NCBI RefSeq assembly: GCF_004664715.2
Contig: NC_051084.1
Coordinates: 64,469,334-64,533,333, forward strand
Source: Peromyscus leucopus
Taxonomy: Eukaryota; Chordata; Mammalia; Rodentia; Cricetidae
DNA: 64,000 bases
Direction: 5' to 3'
The position numbers were made by a program, and so were the translations under genes. The notes below the pieces were generated by a model. The model had not been told where the DNA came from. It worked only from the letters and a program-made list of their open reading frames with translations, and did not search any database. This document shows positions 14,601 to 25,200 of this stretch, piece by piece (within the stretch, counting starts at the first letter, position 1; every line of letters begins with the position of its first letter).

Positions 14601-17437
14601 ATCCTAGCTTTATTTTTTACCTCATTAAATAAATTTAAGAGACACATGGACTTTGGATCTGGATCCAGAGAGTAGACTATTTAGATGAAAGGTCATTGGA
14701 CCTTAAAGGAGAAAGCTTCTGACCTTAGGAGAAAAGAGTGAGCCAAAATAACATTGTGGCTTTTCACTGGAGATCAAACTCAAAAGATGTGATTTTAGTT
14801 CAGTAACTATAATTGATATAGCTCCATAATACCAATGAGTCACTGTTATAAAAGAAATTTAATGAGTACCACTCTGATCGTTGCACAACTAAACATGGTA
14901 GAAAAGTAGAGCACCAACTCAGTCTCTACATGCATGCCACATAGCACATGGACACACACCCACACACATGCACACAAACAAAACAATGAATACTTTTTGG
15001 TTTTTTTTTAATAGAATCTACAACAGAGGCAGAACCTCTTTAAGCACACAGGAGAAGCCAGATGCTATCTACAAGCTCCAAACATAGCTCTCCAAATTCA
15101 CTGTCCTGTTGTGAGCCCTCACCATCTTTAGTAAGTCACTACCAGGTGGAGAAACCATTCTTCTCAGTTGGTTGTGCTTGTTTACAATCTCTTCTTGGAC
15201 TGACACTCTAGTGGTTGTCAAATCCTCAAACTTCATATTCTGAATGGAAATAAAAGTCATGTTAGTGTATGTTAAGGTTGCATATAAAGTGAATAAGTTG
15301 TCTAAGATGAATGAAAGTCATTTTTAAAGTACTCGGGCCAATGTTAGTCATTAAGCCTTGATAATAAATTTAAGAAAATCTATGACTTTTCATGAGAAAC
15401 ACTTTACATATAAATTTTGAAAATAAAATGAATTCATGGCATATCAAATAAAAACTCTTCTGAGGCTACAAATGTCAATTTTGATTTAAGAGAGATCTAT
15501 AATATTAGCCATGCAAAATAGAGAACCTTAAGTCATTCACACTCAGTTAGGCTGTAGCAAGGAAGTGCTAAGGATGAAGACATATAATTTATGATAGATC
15601 TTAAGAGGCAATAGCCATCTGACCAGGAGTTTGAAAGCATGTGAGATAACGTGTAGGCCCTTAGCCAATACATGTGTGCAGTAGAGAATATTATATGTAA
15701 CAGGGATTTGTGATCACTCCGAGACAGCTTTATCTAATAGAACATCCAAGTCAATTTGGAGACAATGGGTTCTTGAAAATAGTTTGGCATTACTGACTTT
15801 ACATTTCACTGGACAGCAATAAGCCTGCTAAGTTAACTCAGATGCTGATATTTAAATTTACCTTTTTCATTTGTTTGGCACAGGTGGATGGAGTGATATT
15901 ATGTGAATTGGCAGAGATATAAGAGCCATTTGCTGATAAAAAACATACTCCAAAATGTGCTGTTTTATAGTGTAGAGCAAGATGTTACAGCATAACTATT
16001 CATGGACTGACTCTCGCATTCATATCTTAGTGCTGGGATCAGTTGTTTCTACTTTCTACAGTCTTACTTCCCTCAAGATTTTGCAGATCCTGCACCCATA
16101 GATCAAATCACACTGCATTGCCAGGGGCTGCAACATGTCCATCTCTCCCTAATGTATTATGTTCTGAAGGCACTATGAAAGCCTTGTGCGAAGAAATCTC
16201 TCACAGCTAGTGGTTTCTAAGGCAGAAAGGATGTACATATTAAAGTCATTGCTTGAAAATCCTCACATTTTATTTTAATATAAAGTAGCAATATCCCCAG
16301 ATGTTTATTTATTAAGGGAATGGCATCATTTTCTAAAACATTTATACTTAAGTGTATATGTTTGAGTAGAATATGGGTTTGTGTAATGAGTGCAGTGCCA
16401 GTGGAAGCCTTAAGAGAGTATCAGATTCCCTGGAGTGTGAGTTTCAAGTTGATGTAAGCCTCCTGAGGTGGATGCTAGAAACCAAAGGGTCCTCTTAAAG
16501 TGCAGTAAATACTCTTATTCCATCTCTCCAACCCCCAACACCCAGACTTTTCATTTAAACCTGAAAAATCTACCTGAAGATGTTTTATTTCCAAAGACAA
16601 TATATATGGCTTCTGAGAAAGCCGTTATTATTTTCTGCTTGTTATGCTACCTTCCCTGGTAGCTAAAAATTCCATGAAACAATACATGTGCTTCCATTTT
16701 CTTAACAGAAAGTTGTACAGATTTAAAGAAACACATACCAGAAACATGGAAATGTGAGTTTAAAATGTTAAAAGGTTTGTTTTGGATAGAAATGAGACCT
16801 AATAATTACAACACCACAAAATAAAACCAAGAGAAAAAACAATAAGTGACTCAGAGAGATGAATCAGTTCTCCATGGTAACTCTCAAAGAAGCCCTCATT
16901 CATAAAACATGGCTTGAATCTCTCTGCTATTAGATCTTGAAAATTTATAAAGAAGTATCAATGGACCAAAGAGTGACGGGAGGGGGAAAGGATGAAGGGA
17001 AAGAGAATAGATGGTTCAAAAGTTCTGTAAAATACAATCAATTTAAGAAGGAAACTGGTAATGCAAACAACTTGAAAGAACACCTAGATAATAGTCTCCA
17101 GTTACTAATTTGATTATGGTAACAAAAGACATATAATTTATATTCCAAAACAGGTTTAACCAGTTATTGGCACTCGGTACTCTTGAGGAATTCTAGTAGT
17201 CTTCAATGTAAGGGCCAAGAGAAGAGAATGAAGGCTAGAGCAACCCCCAGAGCTTCTAATTTTTAGTAGCTTTCTAACTAAGAGGAGAGTTATTTTTCTG
17301 GTACTACACATTCCATCATTAAAAAGGTGACTGAGCCTCATCTGGAATTGTCTAAGCATAAGAACATATTATAAATAACAAATATTTGGCTCATGTACAT
17401 ACTTATTGTTTGCATAATAGATATACTTAATGACTCT

Positions 17438-17478
<41 letters not shown>

Positions 17479-17675
17479 TGCTAAGGATCAAAGTGACTTA
17501 CTCCACACTCTGGCCTTCCAGGAATTTGAAGAGTGATCCTATAGCTTCCTAGCCTTCATGGTTGCCTAGATTTTTCTGATAAGATACTAAACCTTACCCA
17601 TACCTCATAGTGTTCTCGAAGAATGGATGGGGGCAATACAGCAGCCAGGAACAACAACAATGGAAATAATGTCAT
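3065..17675 (-). CDS. Crisp1-like: CRISP copy A, complete seven-exon gene
   Basis: This is a cysteine-rich secretory protein of 244 residues. Joined coding exons on the minus strand are 17675-17604, 15239-15123, 13998-13911, 11501-11356, 9806-9712, 6687-6599 and 3192-3065 (735 bases with stop). All introns are GT-AG and the phases fit. The protein has a signal peptide (about residues 1-20), a CAP domain with the HNQLRR, CGEN and GHYTQVVW motifs, a YVCHYCP signature, a hinge, and a C-terminal cysteine-rich domain ending CEGKIH. I count 16 cysteines, the family number, and one N-glycosylation sequon (WNSS). Mammalian CRISPs are secreted in the male tract, bind sperm, and can modulate ion channels and gamete fusion. 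The CEGKIH end and 244-residue length recall rodent CRISP1, but I cannot separate CRISP1 from CRISP3 orthology. The 5' noncoding exon was not identified. Pgk2 and a second copy lie upstream. Confidence 0.93.
3419..3640 (+). mobile_element. B2-family SINE, shared by both units
   Basis: The head reads aggctagaaagatggctcagtg and a CA/AT-rich tail follows. The same element is at about 52772-52995 in unit B, so it inserted before the duplication. Confidence 0.85.
5326..5500 (+). mobile_element. B1 SINE specific to unit A
   Basis: A full B1 (gccgggtggtggcggcgc through ctgtctcgaaaaacc) is followed by an A-rich (aaat)n tail. The target duplication aaataaaggtc lies at 5315-5325 and 5501-5511. Unit B shows no B1 at the matching place (about 54840), so it inserted after the duplication. 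Confidence 0.93.
5800..5910 (-). mobile_element. Old degenerate B1-like fragment
   Basis: Weak reverse B1 similarity (tatgtagcctgggct, then gaactcctgattctcc, then atgttggggttac). The same fragment lies near 55140-55240 in unit B. Confidence 0.55.
6599..6687 (-). CDS. Crisp1-like: CRISP copy A, exon 7
   Basis: The 89 base exon lies between a ttcag acceptor and a gtaagt donor. It encodes [17 protein letters not shown] and then [12 protein letters not shown], the hinge that links the CAP domain to the C-terminal cysteine-rich domain. It contributes four cysteines. Confidence 0.95.
6752..6838. repeat. (CA)n(TA)n microsatellite in intron 6
   Basis: About 40 bases of CA are followed by TA and ATACAT units. 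The matching place in unit B (56310-56345) holds only a short ta/tc run. Confidence 0.93.
7092..7255 (+). mobile_element. Short 5'-truncated L1 3' end, unit A only
   Basis: The sequence has the L1 3' end landmarks (ggagatgggaatgggg, a G-rich run, then ggggaatccgtggctgatat-like text and an A-rich tail). Near-identical flanks aatgctgct (7083-7091) and aatgttgct (7256-7264) are the likely target duplication. Unit B has the empty site near 56585. Confidence 0.85.
7968..8178 (+). mobile_element. B2-family SINE, shared by both units
   Basis: The head reads gagctggagagatgtctcag, followed by the ggcttgcagatgcctgtaac region and a poly-A end. The copy in unit B is at about 57319-57520, where the poly-A is reduced. 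Confidence 0.8.
9087..9236 (-). mobile_element. Old B1 SINE, shared by both units
   Basis: Reverse B1 with a long homopolymer tail at 9088-9115, then a degraded ctgtgttgtcctgcctggcc region and actaaaggtgtgaaac. The counterpart is at about 58470-58590, so it predates the duplication. Confidence 0.8.
9712..9806 (-). CDS. Crisp1-like: CRISP copy A, exon 6
   Basis: The 95 base exon has a tttag acceptor and gtaagt donor. It encodes [16 protein letters not shown] through YVCHYCP, including the N-glycosylation sequon and the second CAP signature. Copy A has Lys where copy B has Glu before the fourth cysteine (GVAKC against GVAEC). Confidence 0.95.
9960..10900 (-). pseudogene. Unidentified coding-like block, probable processed pseudogene remnant
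   Basis: This intron 5 block reads like old coding sequence on the minus strand. One frame holds [20 protein letters not shown] and, further on, [17 protein letters not shown], ending LLD-stop near 9989. Other frames add coding-like text upstream, broken by stops and shifts. The same block with its own breaks is in unit B (about 59322-60240), so it predates the duplication. I do not recognise the parent gene, and the orientation is inferred only from frame quality. Confidence 0.35.
11175..11275 (+). mobile_element. B1-like fragment
   Basis: Contains aggaagttcaaagcc, tgggctacatagtgagacc and tctcaaaaag, the right part of a B1/proto-B1 unit. It is shared with unit B near 60540-60600. Confidence 0.6.
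11356..11501 (-). CDS. Crisp1-like: CRISP copy A, exon 5 (CAP domain core)
   Basis: The 146 base exon lies between a cttag acceptor and gtaag donor. It encodes [16 protein letters not shown] through GHYTQ. The Glu of CGEN and the His of GHYTQ are two of the conserved CAP pocket residues. Copy A differs from copy B at 13 bases here, of which 12 change the residue. Confidence 0.95.
11565..11612. repeat. (GA)n microsatellite next to exon 5
   Basis: About 46 bases of pure GA lie 60 bases upstream of exon 5 on the gene strand, where the RNA reads as a CU tract. Unit B has no array there. Confidence 0.93.
12083..12574 (+). mobile_element. Solo LTR with embedded SINE-like segment
   Basis: The element begins TGTGGTGATATTT and ends ATGTTACA. 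The flanks gtcatc (12077-12082) and gtcatg (12575-12580) are a near-perfect 6 bp duplication. Inside is a B1-like stretch (gggcagtggtagcccatgcc, then tttaatcctagc). The family name is not certain to me. The region is missing from unit B because of a deletion. Confidence 0.75.
13295..13558 (+). mobile_element. B2-family SINE in intron 4
   Basis: B2 text (aaaactggctgagcatgtaag, then cacctgtaacctgtaagctcc, then ccctctagaagc) has an A-rich tail. The duplicated target attctaatttca lies at 13283-13294, with a second copy at 13559-13570. Unit B keeps only an A-rich tail and one target copy near 60945. Confidence 0.88.
13911..13998 (-). CDS. Crisp1-like: CRISP copy A, exon 4
   Basis: The 88 base exon has a tttag acceptor and gtatgt donor. 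It encodes [17 protein letters not shown] through ADSRTT and carries the first cysteine of the mature protein. Six of seven differences from copy B change the residue. Confidence 0.95.
15123..15239 (-). CDS. Crisp1-like: CRISP copy A, exon 3
   Basis: The 117 base, in-phase exon has an attcag acceptor and gtgagg donor. It encodes the mature N-terminus ([13 protein letters not shown]) and [15 protein letters not shown], whose His belongs to the CAP pocket. The first residues are unlike copy B ([13 protein letters not shown]). All nine base differences are nonsynonymous. Confidence 0.95.
15862..15932 (-). other. Conserved exon-like 71 bp segment between exons 2 and 3
   Basis: On the gene strand the segment lies between an atcag acceptor and a gtaaat donor. 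It is kept at exactly 71 bases in unit B (63233-63303), with both splice sites and about six substitutions. Its length is not a multiple of three. Inclusion after exon 2 would end at a TGA within it in both copies, so it would be a poison exon or a noncoding alternative exon. No transcript evidence is available. Confidence 0.25.
17438..17476. repeat. (GT)n microsatellite
   Basis: A pure GT array in the intron below the signal-peptide exon of copy A. Confidence 0.95.
17604..17675 (-). CDS. Crisp1-like: CRISP copy A, exon 2 (start codon and signal peptide)
   Basis: A ttttctag acceptor is followed by AC and the ATG. The 24 codons read [20 protein letters not shown] then EHYE, a hydrophobic secretion signal of CRISP type. 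I chose the donor after GAG (gtatgg) because it gives the family's usual junction with exon 3. A gtaagg six bases further would add Val-Trp and is the alternative. The acceptor just before the ATG implies at least one 5' noncoding exon above 17677, which I could not find. Confidence 0.9.
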
Positions 17676-18149
17676 GTCTAGAAAACAAAGAAGAGAAAAA
17701 AGATCTGCATTTAAATGTTTAGTACAAGGAGTTCTGAGTAACACAGAAGGTATGGGGGAAGTAATGAGATCCATTTCCAGGATTTACTAGCAATATAACA
17801 AGGGGGACATTCTATTTATATCATCACAATGGTAATAAAATCAACTCAAGAAGTCTGCTGCGAGCTGGTGCAATAAGGAATAAGTCAAAGTTCCTAAGTG
17901 CAGCTCCCCAAAGCATGCACCTACGAGTGCTCCGGGTTGTTAGCGTCTTCTCCAGAGCTAAACTAAAATCCATGGAGGTCCTCTCTTCAGATTCTAGAAA
18001 TTTAGGAATTCTTCCTTTATCCTTTCAAGAGTAGCAAAAGCACCCAGCAATTACCATGGCAGGATGCTGCTATGATATGATTTACCCTTGTTTTGATAAG
18101 TGATAGTAAGCTCTGCCTACTCTATTATAGGATGTTTGTTTGTTATTCA

Positions 18150-18290
18150 TTCTTTTTTCTTTTCTTGTAGAGACAAGATTCCACTATGTAGCCCAGTCTA
18201 CCTTCAAACCTACAACTTTGCCTCAGAATCTCAAGTGCTGAGACATATCTGTACATTACCATACACAACTCTTGTCATATTTTTACATCA
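18150..18290 (-). mobile_element. Old B1-like fragment
   Basis: Reverse B1 landmarks: gtagagacaagattccac, tatgtagcccagtct, and ctcaagtgctgag. Confidence 0.6.
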
Positions 18291-18523
18291 ATGTCCTTAA
18301 TTTGGTTCATGTTCCCAGTATATTAACACATTTATTCTCAAACACTGGTCCATAATACCAAGATTGAACCTTGAAAATCTTAGACCTTCATGATCATGTT
18401 TTACAGATAATGGTAAATGTATGATAAATTAATGTCATGTCCAACAATAGGAAAACCATTTAAATAATTTGGAATATATTCTCTTATTAAGGGTATTAAG
18501 TAAAACACACTCTCATGCGCACA

Positions 18524-18569
18524 AACATACACACACACACACACACACACACTTTATTGTGTGCTGGTA

Positions 18570-18618
<49 letters not shown>
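18524..18618. repeat. (CA)n and (TA)n microsatellites
   Basis: CA dinucleotides run to 18552, a 20 base spacer follows, then TA dinucleotides from about 18573 to 18617. Confidence 0.95.
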
Positions 18619-18621
<3 letters not shown>

Positions 18622-18900
18622 TATTCATACGTGTGGAGACCTGAGGCAGACATTAGGTGTTCCCAATTGCTCCCTACCTTATTAGTTGAGACAGGATCTG
18701 TGAGGGAGCCCCAAACTCACCATTTCAGTGAGTCTGGCTACAAAGCTTTGGGTATTCTCTGTCTCTACCTTCTGCCTGCATTGAAGTTATTAGCATGCAG
18801 CCACACCCACCTGGCTTTTAAGTCAGTTCTGGTGATTTAAACTCTGGTGCCCATGCTTGCATAACAAGTGCATTCTCTACTGAGTCATACTGCCAGCATT
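18622..18900 (-). mobile_element. B3/B2-related SINE
   Basis: The order gtggagacctgaggcagac, gttgagacaggatctgtg, ccacacccacctggc, cttgcataacaagtgcattc and ctgagtcatactgccagc matches a reverse-oriented rodent B3 SINE. Confidence 0.7.
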
Positions 18901-19568
18901 TACAGCGGGCTTTTAATGATTTCTTCTAACCAGATAGAAGTTTTCCTTACTCTACAATTAATAAAGGCCTATATAAAAGGATGCAATGCATAAATAAGTA
19001 AAGTTCAAAAAACTTTCCAAAGCACCCTTTGCCCTAATTTAGACACACAAAATAGCATAGACTATGTTTGGTGTCACTTGTTATGTGACTCTCTTTGGGC
19101 TTCGTTTAAAACTCATAAAAACCTAGCAGTTAAAACTGTGATTCAATATCCCACTTTACACATGAATAATATCAGTGTTAGAGATTTAATACTGATGCGT
19201 CATAAAAATTTTGGGAGCAAAATGAAATCTAAGTACCGGCTGTGTGGCGTCATAGCCTTCAGTTCTGAGAGCCAGAGGCTTCAGTGATTTAGAAGATTAT
19301 GTAAACAAGGAAATATGTCGATCAAACCCCAGCAGAGGTGCCTGGAGTGAGTGCATTACTGGAAGAATCACATGATAGCTAGTCACATTCTCCTGAGTAT
19401 CTACTGTAATATTTTCTAAATTCCAATGTCATATTAAATCATCACTCAGTTTGCTTTGTCATGTTTCTCTGAGCACAGAACATAAATTCTACAGAACAGC
19501 TAGAAGTCATTATGACCACAATCTGGACAAGGATCCTGTAAGAAAAACAGCCTTGTCAATTCCTGAAA

Positions 19569-19573
<5 letters not shown>

Positions 19574-19647
<74 letters not shown>
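19574..19647. repeat. (CT)n microsatellite
   Basis: About 74 bases of uninterrupted CT. Confidence 0.96.
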
Positions 19648-19649
<2 letters not shown>

Positions 19650-21060
19650 ATTTTCCAAGAGTGAATATGCCTGCTTCCTTGAATTTGCTAAGCAGTGGCA
19701 CTGGAATTCTGAGCTGTACCTGATTTACAATACTTGAAATTTCTGACATTGACTTAAGCAAATGACCTCTGTCTTTTGTAAAATGAGCTGTCTCACCTCA
19801 AGGATTGAGATTTACCACATAGCAGTCTATTGCCAAATAGCTCTTGAGATTGACACTTATCATAACTTTGACTGCTTTTGAATCCAACATCACAAGTTTA
19901 GCTGGATTGGCAGACTCTGTAGGTTCAGAGGTTGACTAGTCAAGTATAACATTTAAACACATGAAGAAAAGTATGAATAAATATCCTTTGGAATTACAAT
20001 CTTCCCCCAAAGTCATATAATTCCCTTTTAAATGATATTAAGTAGTATCATAATATCCTAACATTCTCCAGTCATTTCCTGTCTGCCCCAAATGAAAGTA
20101 TTTATGAGGAAAATTGCTTTGTCATATAAGGTATATACACCATTTATACATGTAAAGAACCTACAAGCTACATGAATATATTCACCTATAATCAGAAAAA
20201 TGAAATGTTTTATTTTCTGCTTGTCTTAAGTGTATTTTATGGACCAGTTATATATTCTGATGATCACCAATAACACATTTATTTCACATTCATAGCTATA
20301 AGGTTGAGTTGGACAATTTAAAATCATTAACAAGGCTACCTTCTCATCCATAATCTAACAATATTTGCATTAGTGCACAAAAAAATGCCTGTACTCCGAA
20401 ATCGTAGTTCTAATAAAAGTACCTCTAATATAACTACTCTAGAAAGTCACAGATATTTTAGAATATTTTAGAATAAAGAAATTCATTCTCACATTTCTGT
20501 AAAAAAGCATTTCCAGATTAAAAAAAAACTTAAATTGTGTATACTTAGCTTTAGAGATTAAATTTAAAAATGTATTCAATAAAATTATCAGCAGGGACTG
20601 TCAATAGTCCAGATGTGCAAAAACCAACTATAACATTTTACTACTGATAAGTTATAAATGCACTGGCATCAGGCAATTCATCTTAAAGTAAAATAGTACT
20701 ACTTACTGCTGATGTCCAAGCAGAATGAAGTGTTTGTTCTGCTGGAAGAAGAAAGGTGGTGACAGACAAGAGTCAGACTGTCTATATGTACTCTACCTAT
20801 TTCCTGCTTTGACACAATCTGGTTGTGCAAGCACATCTTGGATAACAAGGTATGACATAAGATCTTTCATGGCAGATTTTATAGCTGGTCATCTAACTGA
20901 AATTTTGACATCATATGGTGACTCTGTATATGGCTATCAGAAAAAAAAATTATTAGAGAATTTTACTAGCTCTCGAGTGCTCATCTGATGTTATAAGGTA
21001 TCTATATATTTGTCAGTAGATGCTCCTAACCAATTCATTTTCATCTTATCAGAGCTGTAT
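19650..21060. other. AT-rich noncoding flank of CRISP copy A
   Basis: I see no gene, clear repeat or spliced exon here. It may contain the promoter and first exon of copy A, but nothing in the sequence fixes them. Confidence 0.4.
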
Positions 21061-21067
21061 TTCTCTT

Positions 21068-21290
21068 TTAAGGGGGCTGCAGAGGCGACTCAATGGTTAA
21101 AAGGAACTTATGCTCTTACAAACAACATTGAGTTCACTTCCACCCATGTCATTTGTCTTACTACTGCTTGTAACTCCAGCTCCAGGGACCTGACATCTTC
21201 TAGTTTCCCTGAACACTTTATGCACATGCATGTACCTCTACATAGAAGAAAATATATACATATATATGCATAATTTTAAAAAATAATTCC
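21068..21290 (+). mobile_element. B2-family SINE
   Basis: The head reads gggggctgcagaggcgactc, followed by gcttgtaactccagctcc and an AT-rich tail. Confidence 0.75.
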
Positions 21291-22049
21291 TTTGAGAATA
21301 AGTGTTAGATTATACGTTTCATGATCTCTAGAGAATTCAAGATGTCTACACAGAAATCTAAAACATCTCTGATTAGTTGTTGGACCAATTTGATTTAGAA
21401 AATAATTGTGTCCTTTACCTTTGTAAATTCAATGTGAGGGTACATTACACAGTATATAGGTAAAGAATCCCAGACCTCTCTGGTATTTTTAAGGTCCCAA
21501 GTATTAACTTTTATTTTCGGGTCAAATGAAGGTGAACACAATATTGAGCAACATATAAAACTGTTATCATTTCAGCGTGAGAATCCACACAAAGTTTTGT
21601 GATTTCTAAGCTTGTTTTGACAACATAAAAATGAAGCAGGATAGACTAACAACAACAAGTTTCCTAGGCAATGATGCTAAGAAATATTTTTTGATAAATA
21701 AGCAAGAATAAATTATGCAATCACAAATAGTACATACACAACACTGAGAGGCATTTCTGGAGGCTCATTTTGTCATATACATTGTAATACATCATGCATA
21801 ATTCAATAATCTATTCTTATTTTCTTATTTATCTTTAAGTTCACTGATTTATGTAAAAAAGACATACCATAGAAGATAATCTACTCAACACATGTTTGAA
21901 TTGTATTTAATAATAGGCTTACATATTAGACACTGTTTAAGACAATCTTTAAAGGTCAGGGTGGACTTGGCCATAAGAAATTAAAGGCTCACAGGTTGCT
22001 TTCCTATCTTTCATCACCCCCTGATGTGTATTTTTTAAATATACAAGTG

Positions 22050-22203
22050 AGAGCTGGGTGGTGATGGCACACACCTATAATCCAAGCACTCATGAGGCAG
22101 AGGCAGGTAGATCTCTGTGAGTTTGAGGCCAGCCAGGTCTACAGAGTGAGTTCCATGACAGCCAAAGCTACACACAGAGAAATCCTTTCCAGTCAAAACA
22201 AAT
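22050..22203 (+). mobile_element. B1 SINE
   Basis: Degraded B1: gagctgggtggtgatggcac, then aatccaagcactcatgaggc, then tgtgagtttgaggccagc, ending in a tail that runs into the GATA array. Confidence 0.85.
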
Positions 22204-22211
22204 AGATAGAT

Positions 22212-22252
<41 letters not shown>
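22204..22252. repeat. (GATA)n microsatellite grown from a B1 tail
   Basis: About eleven GATA/TAGA units start in the 3' tail of the B1. Confidence 0.93.
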
Positions 22253-22259
22253 GTGAAAT

Positions 22260-25200
22260 ATGAGCTCTAAGTAAGTAAGTAACATTCCTGAATCACATTA
22301 CCTTTGGATATGCTGTCTCTACCTCCAGCTTTCTGTGGAAGAATGTGGCAAGAGCATGATCAGAACAGTCTCCATCCTCACCCTGAAGGCTGCTTAATGG
22401 TGCACAAATTCTCATAAGCTTGAGATTTCAGTTCTCATGAACATTGGTGAAATTTTTATAATGATGTCCACTTTGATATATACGTGGGGAAATACTGTTT
22501 AGTTTACTTGTGATTAGATGATATAGTACGTATCATCCATTGCCATGTAGCAGGTAATTTCAAGGCCTTTCTTTGTGTATGCAATGCTTCTTTTCTTTTT
22601 TACCTGAATAAAAGTACTCTATACATCTGTGAATTACATGAGAATAAGTTGACTTTAGTAACCAATATAGAGTAACTGTTTCCATGAGAAATTCCCAAAA
22701 AAGTGAGTGAAAATGGCTTGAAAAGCAAACATCTTCTGGCTTATGATTCCTGCTTTACAAATTTTCATAAATTTATTACTTTATGATCATTAAATATGCT
22801 ACAATATATAAGGTTGCTGTAGTTCATGAAATAACACACATGAATTCAAGCATCAAAGTGATATTAGTTTTTCAATTGGGTTGTTACTTGTCGGCTTTGT
22901 TTTCTAATTTCTCACTTATTTTTGTGACCTTTTCTTTGTTGAAATATATTATAGCAAATGATAATTTTTCATAGCACATGTTTCCTAAATGCAGACCCCA
23001 GAGAATCTACAACTTCAGCTTACTGTTTAGTTGGAAAGTTAAATAGGTAAACTGATTCTTTGTCTGCACTATATGTATTTGGATTAGTGTCATAATAAAA
23101 CTTGTAACTGAGTACATGTGATTGTTGAGGAATCATAATTCAGCAAAAAGCTATAATGAAGGGAATGAATCTATACATGGAATGCCAAAAATCTAGAAAA
23201 CAATATGCATTTAGGTGAAGTCTAGTTTACTCCAATCAAAATGATTAATGTTCTAGACAACCTCTTAAAAATGCCTTCTAGATTTACAGGTCTATGGGAT
23301 AATGTATGATAACTCAATTCATGTGTACAATGTGAGATGATAAAATCAAAGTAGTCAACAATTTTGTCTTTATCATTATGACTTCATGCTATCAATGTAT
23401 AGATATTTTATTTCAACTCCTAGTTATTTTTATGTCTATAGCAAGTCGTCATTGTGATCCCATTGTATGCCATGAGACATCAGAGCTTATTATTTTTGTC
23501 TGTGTTTTAGGACATGCTCTTTAAACTTCTTCTACACTACACCATTGCCTTTGATAGTTGGCCCAAATTTAAATTGCTTTTTCCATTATTCAAAATATTA
23601 CACATTTAATAAATATATTTAAACAGAGATTCTATGACATTACTATAAATATCTTGTAGCTAAGACAAAATTACAACAAAAGACAATCTCACTACTAAGT
23701 AAAATAGATAATTAAATGACAGGAATTATTTCACAATTCTGTTATTCAGCAGCTAAGAAGTGTCCAGCAAGACAATCTAGCATGTAGTGTCTGAGAACAA
23801 TAGAATTTTTCTTAATACATAAATATTCAGTGGACTTTCTTCCACAGTTTCACCACATTTCTCATTTTGTGGATTAAGAACCATTGAGTTACAGTGAGTC
23901 AGAGAAATTTCAGGTATTGGGTTAAATATGTAATCTAAATAAAGAAAAAATAATTTTCATATTTACAGTTTTTAATTTATCAAATTATGCTCATTAACCA
24001 GACTGAGAAATAAGTCCTTTCTCTTGGTGGTTGATAACTGATTCAATGTACAAGTTTGGCTTAAGTGTCTATATCACTAAATCACCTTCTATAATTTCCT
24101 CAGTTTGCAAATCTGTAGAAAAAACCACTGTACAAATGATATTTCTTTTTTCTGTATATTTTAGCACTTAGATGATTGCTTTTAACTATTTAGAGAAGAA
24201 AAGGCCCATGGTTTCATGCATTTTGCAACTTGTTTCTTAATCTTTGACCTTAACTTTTATAGCTTTAAACTGTCTTTTGTAATAGTTTTAAAACTGTCAG
24301 GAAGAACATCAAGGTCACTGAAGAAAACAAATGCTGCTTTCTAGATAGATAAGCTCCAATCAGCTGGCTGTTTAATGAAACTATGTAAGCATAGCTCATA
24401 TATTCATTTAGAAATACATACCAGAATGCCTAAATCATGCCATATTGATATTTTTCTCATCTATGATGAGAAAAGACACTTTTAAAACTGTAATAAGTCA
24501 CAATAAATATCAGTGTGTAGATATGTCTTCCACAGGATGATGAGACTTCCTGGGAAGGTGGCACTTGTTGACCCAAGGAAATCACTTGATCAGGGCCAGA
24601 AGTCAACACTGTTGGTCAACACATACAACAGTTGAGGACACAGTCTTCTCAGAGTCCTTCTTCCCACTGTTCTGTGTAATCCCTTTCAGATACACAAATA
24701 GAATCTAATATACTATGAAATTAGCAGTGTTACAAAAGAATATATCACAAAGGTAATATTGAATTTTTAAGACATTTATCTTATACATGACTCACCCTTT
24801 ATCATATCCAAAGTTGAGCACAAACATGTTTTCAATAATACATATTGAATTATTGAATATTTAAGTCAAGAGAAAATGAGAAAAAAGAGGAGGGAGAAGC
24901 AGGTCAGTTTAGAAGAACAGTGAGGGAGGAGGGACAAGTAACAGGAAGAATGTTTGAAAAAGAAAACTCTATAGAAACATGTTATTTTGTGTTTTTCTAA
25001 AATTACATTTAATACATATAAGCATATGTTTATACACATACATACACATACACACTCATATACACACACAAAACTTATATGTGCGTGTATATATACATAT
25101 ATATGTAAATAAAATTTAATTATGCCAGTGAGGCTAACAATACACCCTCTAAGAGCTTTAGACTATTAACAAAAACTCTAGTACCTGACATTAGAAAGTT

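Larger units (their letters stand above)
1..16195. repeat. Segmental duplication unit A
   Basis: This block aligns, in the same orientation, with about 50093-63555. Its first bases already match B near 50093, so the unit continues left of the window. Coding exons, introns, old SINEs and the 3' flank of gene A are all shared with B. An intronic stretch I counted by eye (7508-7760 against 56849-57110) differs at about 21 of roughly 255 bases, near 8%. Visible homology ends near 16195 because B is interrupted there by an L1. The true right end of the duplication may lie outside the window. Confidence 0.9.

Noticed and set aside
3065..17675. CRISP copy A as a pseudogene
   Set aside because: All seven coding exons, every splice site, the signal peptide and all 16 cysteines are intact.
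22204..22252. Regular repeat as a possible CRISPR-like array
   Set aside because: It is a simple GATA tetranucleotide array without spacers, in a mammalian genome.
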